Below, piece after piece: positions 12,781-24,303 of a DNA stretch of 64,000 nt. The notes beneath the pieces were generated by a model. The model searched no databases and was not told the DNA's origin. It was given only the letters and a program-made list of their open reading frames with translations. Every line of letters begins with the position of its first letter. Position 1 is the first letter of the stretch. Source of the DNA: Malachius bipustulatus (Eukaryota > Arthropoda > Insecta > Coleoptera > Melyridae); contig OU342638.1 of NCBI GenBank assembly GCA_910589415.1, forward strand, positions 32,275,579 to 32,339,578. Direction: 5' to 3'. Position numbers and translations under genes: made by a program.

Positions 12781-13400
12781 GTAAAAAGAAATGTTAGAGC
12801 GAATTAAATTGCTTTTGGTTTCACGAAATTTCTTTCACTGAATTTATAGATTGTGAGATATCAGAATACAAAGTTTAATAAGTCAAATGTCATCTCGATT
12901 TCTTTATTGACACCGGCTAATAAGTCAACTAAGTTCAATAGTTCAATAAACTGAGATATCAAGATGGATTCATTAAGTTTCAACTGTTATGTAAGTAATT
13001 TGATGATCATTCATTACAATTTTCTACTGAACACTGAGTGAAGAGTGAAGCTTAAAAAATCTAATTAAAAAAAGGTAAGTGGCTTGATTTAATTTTTTTA
13101 TTTTATTTAGAAGAATAATTCCTCCCGAAAGCAATTTCACCCCCAAGAAGAGTGACCTCCAACACTAAATTCTATAAATATGACAATTTTAACACTTACA
13201 TTTAGTTCTTATTCCGATTAGCTGGTTTCAAAAAAATATTTTGAACACAATAGTTTGACAGACAATTTTTTGTTGGAGTTTTACTGGAGTTTTCTTGAAC
13301 CCCAGTAAAATGTCAAATATTTAATTCTAAAACCAAAATATTCTTTCTTATCTTCCAAGTTTCTTTATAAACTCTAATGAACTTTATGCATTAAAAATGC
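12781..13400. other. Intergenic spacer between arrays F and G
   Basis: A+T-rich sequence with no recognised feature. Confidence 0.4.
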
Positions 13401-13401
13401 T

Positions 13402-13655
13402 TTGGCCTGTTAATGGCGGCCGTACGCAGGCTGCAATCGCCATTTTCAGGCCAAGTTATTTGAAATAATAATGTTGATTCCGATGGTGTGATAGTCGTAC
13501 AAAGAAAGAGCTTTTCGCTTGAACAAACTGATGAAGCAATTTTTTCTCGGGAGTAATATACCTATACTTGATCAGAAACGATTGTACATTTTTTGGCCTG
13601 TTAATGGTAGCGGTGCGCAGTATGGCATCGGACATTTTCAGGCCAATTTATTTGA
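13402..13655 (+). repeat. Two short array G units upstream of the SVWC promoter
   Basis: Units at about 13402-13458 and 13594-13650 each start TTTGGCCTGTTAATGG and end CATTTTCAGGCCAA, so each is bounded by near-perfect inverted termini with only about 25 bp between. They lie 260-510 bp upstream of the TATA box of the SVWC gene. Confidence 0.8.
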
Positions 13656-13865
13656 TTCCGAACACAGTACCGAAATACCGTCTTGCAATAATTGAGGTGA
13701 GAAGGAAAACAAAAATTATGTTGCAAAAACGAAACGATACAAAACGAAATCACCCATGCACCACTGCACCCACATCGTATAGACGCCCTCCTTGGAACGG
13801 GCACGTCGTTAAGCACCCATAAGCTCACCAGCACCGTACGTACCCCCATACGTACGAGCGAACCG

Positions 13866-13886
13866 TCCATCCATCCATCCATCCTA
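13866..13886. repeat. (ATCC)n microsatellite
   Basis: Four to five CATC/ATCC units directly upstream of the core promoter. Confidence 0.85.
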
Positions 13887-13912
13887 CCTCCACCTCTCCG
13901 GAGTCTCTCTAT

Positions 13913-13920
13913 TATAAAAG
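13913..13920 (+). promoter_or_regulatory. TATA box of the SVWC gene
   Basis: TATAAAAG lies 84 bp upstream of the predicted start codon. An initiator-like TCAGCG starts at 13952. A G+C-rich proximal promoter precedes it. The core promoter supports 14004 as a genuine first coding exon. Confidence 0.7.
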
Positions 13921-14003
13921 CCTCCTCGTCGCCAGGCGTCCCACTAGTTAATCAGCGCATACATTATCTCATAAGTCTCGTGCGTAGTTGTTGCAGTCCA
14001 TCC

Positions 14004-14148
14004 ATGATGAAGGCTTCCGTGGTGCTCGCTGCTCTCCTGGTCGTCGCCTACGCCGCCGACGACAAAGCTGCCGACAAAGACAAAACCGCCGTAGAGGAGA
14101 TCACCGTCAAGACGTACAAGAGGCTCATACCTGCTGACGTGCTCAGAG
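14004..14148 (+). CDS. Secreted single-domain von Willebrand factor C protein, exon 1
   Basis: First coding exon of a small secreted protein. It encodes a signal peptide (KASVVLAALLVVAYA core, cleavage probably after Ala-Tyr-Ala) and a charged spacer rich in Lys and Asp, and ends in ADVLR. Two ATGs are adjacent (14004 and 14007); either gives the same mature protein. The exon ends in phase 1 at AGAG, followed by the donor GTGAGT at 14149. Joined to exon 2 at 28364 it completes an Asp codon and reads LRDFPGMCF. Exons 1-3 together give 156 residues. The first intron would be 14,215 bp. The exon lies downstream of a TATA box. The long-range join is inferred from matching phase and a sensible junction, not from transcript data. 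Confidence 0.75.
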
Positions 14149-15220
14149 GTGAGTGATTTTTTTGTCAAAAATTTGCAAAATTATTTTTGTTTAATTTAAA
14201 TCCCTCCAAGACCCGTTTCTTAAAAGCAGTCAGAATTCAATTATTATTATTTTTTTTTTGAACAAGTCAACCATTTTTCAATAATATCTACAAATATTAT
14301 TACTTATATTTTTTGTCTATATTTTTTCGTTGTTTTTTTCATTTTTATTGTGCTGTTCTTTTTAATAACATTTATTATTCAAAAACTTGGTCATAAATAA
14401 TAATCTCGGGGATTGTAAATAAAATAAAAAAATACAAAGAAAAGGACTTCCCAAACCTTGACCCATAGAGTAATGAATTAAATTAATGTCGTATTTTTCC
14501 AGCATTTCCACTTTTTTTGTTATTTAATATTTGCCGGTTCATAAATTTCATCCTTGACACGCCGTCGTCTTAAAGAACGACCAAAAAAATTCCCAAGGCT
14601 GCTTTAATAATATTCAACAAACAACCATAATATTAATGGAAGACAATAAAAAAATAACAAGAAGAAAAATTTGACCGCGTTTGCTCTGCACCGCAGAGGA
14701 ACAATAATAATAAGCAGCACAAAGCGAATGAGTCACGATTCAATTTTTTTTCTCCTCCGCGGTTGCGTTCGTCGAAGGTCGAGGAGTTTCACTCCTATCG
14801 CGATGCATTCTCTGCGCTCGAGCGGCTTTCGCTCTTCGATGTTATTAATAATAATTAAATCGGTTGTTTCGGTTGCACTTTTACTGGCACACATTCAAAC
14901 TTAACAGTCTCGGTCAGTTCTGGTTCTGATTTGTCACTCACTTTCGCTTTCCGTCTCTCGGAGCGCCGAAGAGAAGGTTAGAGTTTGAAAGTCGAGGTTT
15001 CTGCTCTGCAGCTGCAATCTCTGAAACTGAAATCGGTTTTGATTTTTTATTCAAATCTCCTTTGTGGGCGTAATTATTAACGTATCAAGGTGAATACGTC
15101 GAACCGTGTATCCTTTGTTTGATCGCAGATCCAGAGATATGCATAAATGCGAACGGTATCATTAAAAAAAGTTACTCGAGTAATGACTAATGAGTATGTG
15201 CAGTTACCGTTATGATAGCT
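14149..15220 (+). other. Start of SVWC intron 1, nothing recognised
   Basis: A+T-rich intronic sequence with a GC-richer portion at 14750-15000 that has no long open frame or splice-bounded exon. A small + frame at 14671-14904 is not supported as coding. Confidence 0.45.
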
Positions 15221-15221
15221 G

Positions 15222-17610
15222 ACCTGGCCTGTTAATGGCGGACGCTTTTGCTTGCACCTATAGCCAAATTATGGGACAGGGACACTAACCAATCAAAAAT
15301 ATTTTACCATGAGATGTAGGGTAGATCTTTAATAAAGATAATGGCAGCCATTTTCAGGCCATTATAAAATAATCAAATATTTTTGATGAAAATTGCTTGA
15401 TTGATTTATATGAAACAAATGAGGAGTCTGCTTTAATTACATAGTTGAAAGTGCAGACAGCAGCCATTTTTAGACCAGTTTCACGTCAGTTTCTAATAGA
15501 TTAATTGTTAACCAATTAATACCGCAAGAGGTAGAAAAGACGTTTAATTGTACGTTTACATTCTGGCCTGTTAATGGCGGACGGTTGTACTTGTACCTAT
15601 AACCAAATTATGGCACACTGACGAATCAAAAATATTTTACCATGAGGTATGGTAGATTCAATAAAGATAAAGGCAGCCATTTTCAGGTCATTATAAATTG
15701 AGATTTCTGCTTGAATTTATTGAGCAAGCAAGCGAGAAAATTGTAGAAATCAAACCAAGAAATTGAACTACTGTTTGGCCTGTTAATGGCGGATGCTAGC
15801 AGATGTGAACCTTGCCAACGAATCAAAAATGTGATATACCACATCTCCACTCTCTGATATAGCCAAAGCAGCCATTTTCAGGCCACAATAATGAAAAAAA
15901 AATTATGAAAATTGCTTGATTGATTATGAAAAAATTGAGATTTTTGCTTGAATTATTAACCAAGCAAGCCAGAAAATTGTATAAATTAAACCAAGCAATT
16001 GAACTACTGTTTGGTCTGTTAATGGCGGATGCTGGTATGTAAATGTAAACCTTGCCTATGAATCAAAAATATGATATACCACATCTCCACTCTCTGATAT
16101 AGCCAAAGCAGCCATTTTCAGGCCACAATAATGAAAAAAGTTTGATGAAAATTGCTGAATTGATTATGAAAAAATTGAGATTTCTGATTGACTTTATTAA
16201 GCAAGTAAACGAAAAAATTGTAAAAAACAAACCAAGCAATTGAACTACTGTTTGGCCTGTTAATGGCGGATGCTGGTAAATGTAAACCTTGACAACGAAT
16301 CAAAAATATGATACCACACCACATCTCCACTCTCCGATACAGTCAAGCGGCCATTTTCAGGCCAAATAATGAAAAAAAATATGAAAATTGCTTCATTGAT
16401 TCAGAAAAAATTGAGATTTGTGCTTGAATTTATTAAGCAAGCAAGCGAAAAAATTGTAGAAATGAAACAAAACAATTGAACTAATGTTTGGCCTGTTAAT
16501 GGCGGATGCTGGTATGTAAATGTAAACCTTGCCTATGAATCAAAAATATGATATACCACATCTCCACTCTCTGATATAGTCAAAGCCGCCATTTTCAGGC
16601 CATAATAATGAAAAAAAATATGAAAATTGGTTCATTGATTATGAAAAAATTGATTTTATTGACAGAAATTGGTTTCTGTATAAATTAGTGCGAACAAAGC
16701 GCGGAGAATTTCACAGATAAAGTGAAAACGAACGACGACTTAAACTATTTGTTTGGCCTGTTAATGGCGGACACAAGCAATTAAACATCTCACCCGTTAA
16801 AATATTTTTTAAATTCATTTTTATAAAGATGGACATTACGATTCAATGGATACAAACCAAAGAATAATTCTGGAAACATTATACTCCTAAATAAAACGCA
16901 ATTATGCTCAATTAAAAAACAAAACGCTTTGGCCTGTTAATGGCGGTTGAAAGGAACAAATGCCAACTATTTTCAGTTCAGATGGATTTTAAATGTGAGG
17001 TGCTGTTGTTACTGATGTGATGATTGATACTTTTTTGAACTGTCCGCACTTTGGCGCCGCTTTTGTTTTCAGGCCAAATATTTTTAAAATTATTATTGCT
17101 TGAATAAACTGAATTTATGCACAAAATTTTAGAAAATTAAACTATCATGAACGGTATACGCTCTTGAGCAACTATTTGGCCTATTAATGGCGACTGTACG
17201 TAAATGCATTATTGCCTTAAGCGTTTTGATGAAATAGAAAAAAGGTTTTATTGGAAACTATTGAGGTAAATTTATTTGTCCCATTAATGGCGGACACAGC
17301 AAACTTTGAACCTATCCAGGTTTAGTTGAACGCCGACGATGCGCGTTTAAATGGCCTGTTAATGGCGGACGTACGCAAATACAAACCTTGATAACCTGCT
17401 TATAGAAATATCCTGTGAAAGGGTGATAAAATAATACTTTTCAGGCCGATTAAAAAAAAAAATATGCTGCAATGGCATGATGATGGCACAAATGTAATTG
17501 TTTTTACATTAAAAAATCGTAACACTTATAAAAACGTTAAGTGTACATCACTTTTTGGCCTGTTAATGGCGGACGTTTTATAACGAATCTGTGCTCGCGG
17601 CAATCATTGA
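15222..17610 (+). repeat. Tandem array G of inverted-repeat-bounded units (about 237 bp period)
   Basis: About a dozen copies begin TTTGGCCTGTTAATGGCGGA. Clear starts are near 15226, 15563, 15774, 16010, 16251, 16487, 16752, 16929, 17175, 17353 and 17555. Many end with GCAGCCATTTTCAGGCCA, the near-perfect inverted complement of the start. The best-preserved copies (15774-16590) have about 110 bp between termini and a spacer of about 125 bp carrying TTGCTTG...CAAGCAA inverted pairs, with period 236-241 bp. Later copies lose the right terminus. The array lies in SVWC intron 1. Confidence 0.9.
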
Positions 17611-19470
17611 ATAAAAAAAAAAAATGGCTCTATTATTGGTGATTTCTCAATGACGTCATGCGGTTAGTTCTGGGTGATATTTATGGGTAAATGTCACTTT
17701 TGTCATTACGATTGGCGTTTTGTTTGGTCGTCGGAGCATTAAAATCTAATAAATTACGATCATTACAAACGTCAATCTATGAAAACAAGAACTATAATGT
17801 AATTTTTATGACAACAATAATAATACTTGACGATTCATAGCTAATATTTGCAACAATGAGGGCGATTATTACTTTTGTCGGCAGTAATTGTACTTACTTA
17901 ACTTACAATAGAAGAGCGGAAGAATCTGTCATTTTTTTTCGGGAATTTCGCTAAAAATTGTTTGATTTTGTAATCGAACCTAATTACGTGTCCCATTATG
18001 GTAATTTGCGGTTTTAATTTCGTCAAATTCTTCGACTTAATCGAGGTGGTCAGAAAAAAAAAAGAAAATTGCGTGGATTCCCCGTGCGCTTGATGATGTT
18101 TCTGTGAATAATTTTTTTATCGCCGTCTTGACGCGGGAGTGTAATTTCCTCGTCATGTAATTGCGTCCATTAAAATGAGATCGAGTTATATTATAAAATG
18201 GACGATTTATGATCTTATTAAGTAATTTAAAGAATTGTTTGAAGATGCGATGAGAAGATGGTTGTGTAAGAAGAAAGCCTCATGGATTATAATGAGTTTA
18301 ATAGGTTTCACCATAACGAGGCGTTTCACCTTTGATTTTAATAAAGTGTGGTTGGTGCACCATTTACTTATACTGCAGTTTACATAATAATTTATAATTA
18401 ACCTGGAAAATTAAACGCGCGGAAGCCGTTTCGATAGTGTTATTGCGCAATAAGGACTCGTACGGTTATCGCGAAATCTTCTTTTTATTTTATTAGTCAC
18501 GTTCACGTCAAGTCAATCAACGTTTGAAGTAATTATACTGTCAGAACTTACAAACAATAGGCGATGATTGTCAAAAGTAGCAGTAGCCTTAGCAAGCTGG
18601 TTAAATGCACAAGACGCGAAGGCCATTTATTAAAGAAATTAAGAAGAATCGCCTTATACCAATTACAAAAATAACCATTTCACCTTTTGAATAATTATAA
18701 TTAATTATTGTATAACCAATTTCTAGGAAGATCTTTATATTAATCGATCAATAACAATAAATTCTTGTTGCCGATAAGAAACGGGTTCGAACAGGGTCTG
18801 GATGCTGATGCATGGGAGCAACTTTCACTTGTTTTAAACATTTCAAGGCCGACTCGATCGAAATTTCAAAGTTCACGTACCCTCGCATACGTGCATTTCA
18901 ACCAATCCGATTAATTAATAATATAAAATATAACGAACTCAATCAGGTTTTTAATAAGTATTAATCTTGATACGTCTCATATGAGATCTAGAAGAAAACC
19001 ATAGGTTACGGAACGTGATCCCGGGGCACGCCTTCATTAATTTTTTTACTTGGAATTATAAAATTTCCTTTCATTCCAATGAAGGCAGTAAAAGTAACGC
19101 GTCTGACTTTTAACCTCGTCAGAACCAGAACCATTATTACATACCGGATGATGTGTATACCTACGTACATAATTGCATTAAATCCGCCTATAAATTACAA
19201 TATTATGACAGCCAAATCTCCTCCGTGTACTATGGTTGAGTGCCCCATTGGTTATGTCAGTGACATTCGTGTATTATTCATGGTTGGATTGAAACGGTAA
19301 AAGGTCGCTTTAATACTTAACAAAAGCTTAAGAGAAGGACCACTGATACAGCAGAAAAAATTTTCATTTCTTACATTAAAAATATTATTTCTTCACATGA
19401 TCACATCATCATGGTATCAGTAGAGAGGTCTTAATAAAGGCTTATTCTGCGTAACGCGTAGGTAACGCAT
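17611..19470 (+). other. SVWC intron 1 sequence, no feature recognised
   Basis: A+T-rich unique-looking sequence with a TGACGTCA octamer near 17652. No exon, RNA gene or repeat array is recognised. Confidence 0.4.
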
Positions 19471-19476
19471 GTCGGC

Positions 19477-20580
19477 ATGTCATTGTCCACCTGTCGTTGT
19501 TCTTTCATTGTTCAATTTCCGGCTCGGAAATCAGATGATCGGTCGTCTCTTCAGGGGGAAAACAATGGAGTGGATGTGACTCAGGTACGAACAATCGAGG
19601 CAATTAGACCGTGCAAAATGGGGAGAAAAATGTTTCATTATCATGTAAAAATTGAAAATCGGGTCATGACATTGTTTCATTCTTCTCCCCTCTTCATCTT
19701 TTATTCAATCCTCAGCTACTGGGGAAAAAACAACACTCTTCCAGCAGTGTTATTAAGTGTTAATCGTGCAACAGAACCTTCAACCTCCTCAAATACCTAA
19801 AAAAGAGAGAAGACTAAAATCCGAAACCCGCCATCTTGATGTGTTTCCCCCCAAATAGGCACCTAACCCAGAACTCCCCCCATCACGTCTCGGTTACCCT
19901 CCCAGAACCCAGAAGAACGTTGGAGTTTCACTTATTGCCCACGGTGTACGATCTTTCTGGAGGTATAACTATTCCGGACACCTCTTGAAAGTTCAAAAGA
20001 AAGGAGTGATGGTGCTAAGAGATAAAGTCACCAAAACCAATACCTCATCCCTCCTCATAGTTCACTCCTTTTTACGTATAGGTACCAGAAAGAGATTTGG
20101 CGAAGAAAAAAGAGAAGACTGCTTAACCACCTGTTACACTCCTCTCACTGCTCATGGAACTGCTCAGATGAGAGGAAGAACCCGAGGTAACGATTAGGAG
20201 GGACCACCCTATCCTTTGCACAAATTGATGGGGGAGGGGGCTTAGTAGCATCCCATTTTCTTGGAGCAGCTCACAAACGTGTGTACCTCTTCGAAAAGGT
20301 GGAACTGACCATCCATGGAGGTTACCTTTCTCGATTTGCCAGGTGAACCTCTCTCGTGGAACAACTGAGTAGTATCAGTTAACGCAGTACCAACTCCACC
20401 AGATACCTTTGGTTGGTGGTAATGAACGTAAATGCCATCCCCAGAAGTGTGGAAGCTATTTTCTTTCTTTAGGGACACAACAGTAAGTGGTAGCAGGGTC
20501 GAAGAAGGTTTTGATTGACCCCTGTATGGAGATAGTTCTTCTGGTACTGCTTCAAAGGTCACCTGCATAAGAACACAATT
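19477..20580. other. GC-richer block with unassigned open frames
   Basis: GC rises compared with both sides, and frames stay open on both strands: + 19477-19800 (107 codons), + 19985-20197 (70 codons) and - 20242-20568 (108 codons). The reverse frame could begin after an acceptor-like TTATGCAG (rather than at its own start). It contains YVHYHQPKVSGGVGTALTD and ends KKMGCY. I recognise none of these peptides, and they show no signal peptide or catalytic motif. The block may be a decayed transposon or an unrecognised nested gene in SVWC intron 1. Confidence 0.3.
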
Positions 20581-20799
20581 GTTCTGCCCATAAGAAACTG
20601 ATGAAGGAAAGAACCTGCAATTTTTTTAATTATCGTATAAAACTGGCTCAAATTTTTTTTCTGCCTTTTTTATGGATTTTTGAGAAAGTATAATATGAAA
20701 AACTGTTAATTACAAGAATCTCCCGAAAATTATGCAATGGACCATAATCGCTATTCCACATTTTTTTGAATACCGGAATCAGCACAGCTCGCTTGGATG

Positions 20800-23375
20800 A
20801 AGTTGTCTTAAGAATTAAGGGTCAAAATTTAGGGTCCCCTTCCATTTTTATAGCCCACCAGGGTCAGCGATCAAAAAGAGTACTTTGTTTGATACAGAAA
20901 CGCACTTGAGCTTGTTGTAAATTCTGTTGAAGTACTCTTCTGTTAAAGGAGGTTAAAATTTAGGGACCTTCAATTTTTATCCAACACGGCCACCACGAAT
21001 TTAGGGCTTCTTCCACCACGATCATCAGAAGATCAAAAAGAGAGCGTTGTTTAAGATTTAAGCCATCTTATAGCAATTTTAGCGAGTCTGTAGCAGAGCT
21101 TTCTTGAATGAAGTTTTCTTAAGAAATTGCGGGTCAAAATTTGGGGCGGTTGAAGATTTTCAACACGCACGAGATGAAACTCGCTTGAGATTGTTGTAAA
21201 TTCTATTAATAAGTAGTTTGGTGAGTATCCACAACAGAGCAGGTATAGTTGAGATAAAATTGTCTTAAGAATTAGAGATTAAAATTTTGGGTCCCTTAGA
21301 TTTGTATCCACCAGGGTCAGTTTAGGCCACCAGGGAGTTTAGGGTCCCGCTCCCACCAGGGTCACAAGATCATGAAGAGTTTGATGTTAAAGATTATTGT
21401 AAGTCGTCTTGATGAAGTTGTCTTAAAAATTAAGGGTCAAATTCTAGGGTCCCCTTCCATTTTTATCGCCCATCATGGCCAGAAGATCTTAAAGAGTATG
21501 TTGTTTGAATGAAAACGCACTTGTGATTGTTGTAAGCCTAATTATAATAGTTTTAGCAAGTTTCCGGAGCAGAGCTCGCCTACATAAAATCGTTTTGAGA
21601 ATTTAGGGTCAAAATTTAGGGTCGCATTTTATATCCATCGCACACCATGATAAGAAAAATGCATTATTTTTTGATAGAAAACGAAAATTTGGTTGTATAG
21701 AGAAAGTTTTCCTAACAATTTGGGTGTTCAAATTTAGGGTCGATCTGATTTGATTCACCACGACTACCACACGAATTCTGGGTCCCTTTCACCACGACCA
21801 GAATATCATAAAAAGTATGTTGTTTGAGATTATTGCAAGTCGTTTTTTTGTATTTTAAGAATTAAGGGTCAAAATTGGGGTCCCCTTCGGTTTTTATCGC
21901 CCACCATGATCAGGAGATCATAAAAGAATGCGTTTTTATGTTGAAAACGTGCTTGGGGTTATTGTAAGTCTCATTAAAGTAGGTCTGGTGAGTATCCGCA
22001 GTAGAGCTCGCTTTATGAAGTTGCCTTAAAAATTGAGGGTCAAAATTTAGGGTCTCGATCGGGTTTTATCGCCCATCATGATCAGGACATCAAATTGGTC
22101 TGTATCCGTAACAGGGCTCGCTTAAGTGAAGTTTTCTTAAAAAATGAAATCAAAATTTAGGGTCCTCTTCCGTTTTTATCGTTTACTATGATCGGGAGAG
22201 CATAAAGAGTGCGTTATTACTATTATAAGTGGTTTTATATTATTTTAAGTGAGTGTCTGTAGCAGAGCTCGCTTAGATGAAGTTTTCTTAAGAATTAAAG
22301 TCCAAATTTAGGGTCCCCTTCGCTTTTTATTGACTACTATGATCAGGAGAGTTGTTTTATTGAAAACACGTTTGAGGTTATTGTAAGTCTTATAAAAGTA
22401 GGTTTGATGAGTATCCCGCAGTAGAGCTCGCTTTATGAAGTTGTCTAAAGAATTGAGGGTCTAAATTTAGGGTCTCGATCGGGTTTTATCGCCCACCATG
22501 ATCAAGACATCATAAATTTGCCAGTATCCGTAGCAGGGCTCGCTTAGGTGAAGTTTTCTCAAAAATTTAAATAAAATTTAGGGTCCTCTTCCGTTTTTAT
22601 CGCCTACTATGATCAGGAGAGCAAAAAGAGTGCGTTGTTTTTTTGAAAACGCGCTTGAGGTCCCTTGAGGTCCTGATAAGTATTTTTAAAGGAGGTTTGG
22701 TGAGTATCCGTAGTAGAGCTCGCTTTATGAAGCTGTAAAGAATTCAGGGTCAAAAATTAGGGTCTCTATCGGGTTTTATCGCCCACCATGATCAGGGCAT
22801 CATAGATTGGCCAGTATCCGTAGCAAGACTCGCTTAGGTAAAGTTTTCTTAAAAATTTGAATCAAAATTTAGGGTCCTCTTCCGTTTTTATCGCTTACTA
22901 TGATCAGGAGAGCAAAAGGAGTGCGTTGGTTTTATTGAAAACGCGTTTGAGGTTATTGTAAGTTTTATAAAAGTAGGTCTGGTGAGTATCCGCAGTAGAG
23001 CTCGCTTTATGAAGTTGTCTAAAGAATTGAGGGTCAAAATTTAGAGTCCCCTTCCGTTTTTATCACCTATTATGATCAGGAGAGCATAAAAAGTGCGTTA
23101 TTGCTATTATAAGTGGTTTTATATTATTTTGAGAGAGTGTCTGTAGCAGAGCTCGCTTAGATGAAGTTTTCTTAACAATTGAAGTCAAAATTTAGGGTCC
23201 CCTTCGCTTTTTATCGCTTACTATGATCAGGAGAGCATATAAAGAATCCGCTGGCGAGTATCGCCAGTAGTAGACCTCGTCGTAAGAATTGAGGGTCAAA
23301 ATTTGGGGTCTCGATCGGGTTTTATCGCCCACCATGATCAGGACATCATAAAACATCATAAATTGGCCGTATCCG
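20800..23375 (+). repeat. Tandem array H (about 110-220 bp period)
   Basis: About twenty occurrences of AGGGTCAAAATTTAGGGTC with partners CCTTCCGTTTTTATCGCC, CACCATGATCAGGAG, GAAAACGCGCTTGAGGTTAT, GGTGAGTATCCGTAGCAGAG and CTCGCTTAGATGAAGTTTTC. Two subunit types alternate in the better-preserved part (about 21850-23370), giving a higher-order repeat. The array lies in SVWC intron 1, just upstream of the nested P450. Confidence 0.9.
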
Positions 23376-24200
23376 TAGCGAGCTTTCTCAAATAATCACA
23401 GCCTGTCGTAAATCTTCTTTTTCGTTCTTCCTTAATTGAATGCAAGATCGGGTAATCTCAGAACAGCTGTTGAAAGGTGAATTTATTGTAAAAGCGTCAC
23501 TCTTCGACATTTTATGCAAATGAGGCTGAATATTAAAACGTTTCAAAGGTTTTTTCTTGAATAATTCATTGTCGTCGACCGGGAAAATGTCAAAGTGACG
23601 AATTACGAGTTGTCCCTGTCTGCATTTTATTTAAATGACTCGACTCGAACCCACACACGTTCTCCCCGAGCGATAAATGTAGGTAATGCAACAAATAAAA
23701 CGAAAATAAAAAAGGTAAGAACTGGTTTATGTAACTATCGACCGCACCTTGCAAGGATAAGTTTCTTTTTTTTCCTGTTTCAGTTGCTTGCTGGTGAGAC
23801 AATACAATTATTAATTACATCCTCCAGTACTAAGAAATGGATAGAAGAAATTTATCGAGGACTAAAACAGTCAATTATTCCCCGTCTATCTATCTATCTA
23901 GGCATCTATCTATTTTTATTTCTACCTCATTGGACATTCCCTCGACTCATCATCATGACATGAATAATAAAACAAAATAATCCATTATTACTCTTCAACG
24001 TCCTTTATTCTCGTTCTCGTTCCATTCCACAGTTAGTTAGTACAAATTATTCGATCAAAGGTGTTTGTTGTTGTCGCTGATAGGCTGATAAACAAAAGCG
24101 AAAGTGCAGTATAGTTGTTACGCAAACATAACCTAATTTTTTATTACAACAATAACAAACGCTAAGCCTACTGTGATCAATATTTTCAAACCAACCAGTG
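23376..24200 (+). other. Spacer upstream of CYP302A1
   Basis: Mixed A+T-rich sequence with a CTAT microsatellite near 23885-23900. The open frame 23595-23963 has no recognisable domain and mixes repeat-like sequence, so I do not call it a gene. This stretch probably holds the P450 regulatory region. Confidence 0.4.
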
Positions 24201-24203
24201 CAA

Positions 24204-24208
24204 TCAGT
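24204..24208 (+). promoter_or_regulatory. Possible initiator of the nested P450 gene
   Basis: TCAGT, a match to the arthropod initiator, lies 96 bp upstream of the chosen start codon. No TATA box is at the expected distance. Weak evidence on its own. Confidence 0.3.
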
Positions 24209-24303
24209 GCATAAAGGAGGTAATTATTTCCTAATAAAACTAAGTGGCCGTTGAGAATAAGTACCTACCACCTACCTACCTAATAATAATAAATAAAACA
24301 ATA

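Noticed and set aside
13529..13560. CTGATGA as a second hammerhead core
   Set aside because: No stem II and no GAAA at the required distance. Similar isolated CTGATGA at about 20598 and 50655 fail for the same reason.
23595..23963. 122-codon + frame upstream of CYP302A1
   Set aside because: Composition is mixed, it includes a CTAT microsatellite, and no domain is recognisable.
24244..24303. Longer CYP302A1 frame starting upstream of 24304
   Set aside because: The first codon of that frame is GTG, not a usual start in an insect nuclear gene. The first ATG at 24304 was used.
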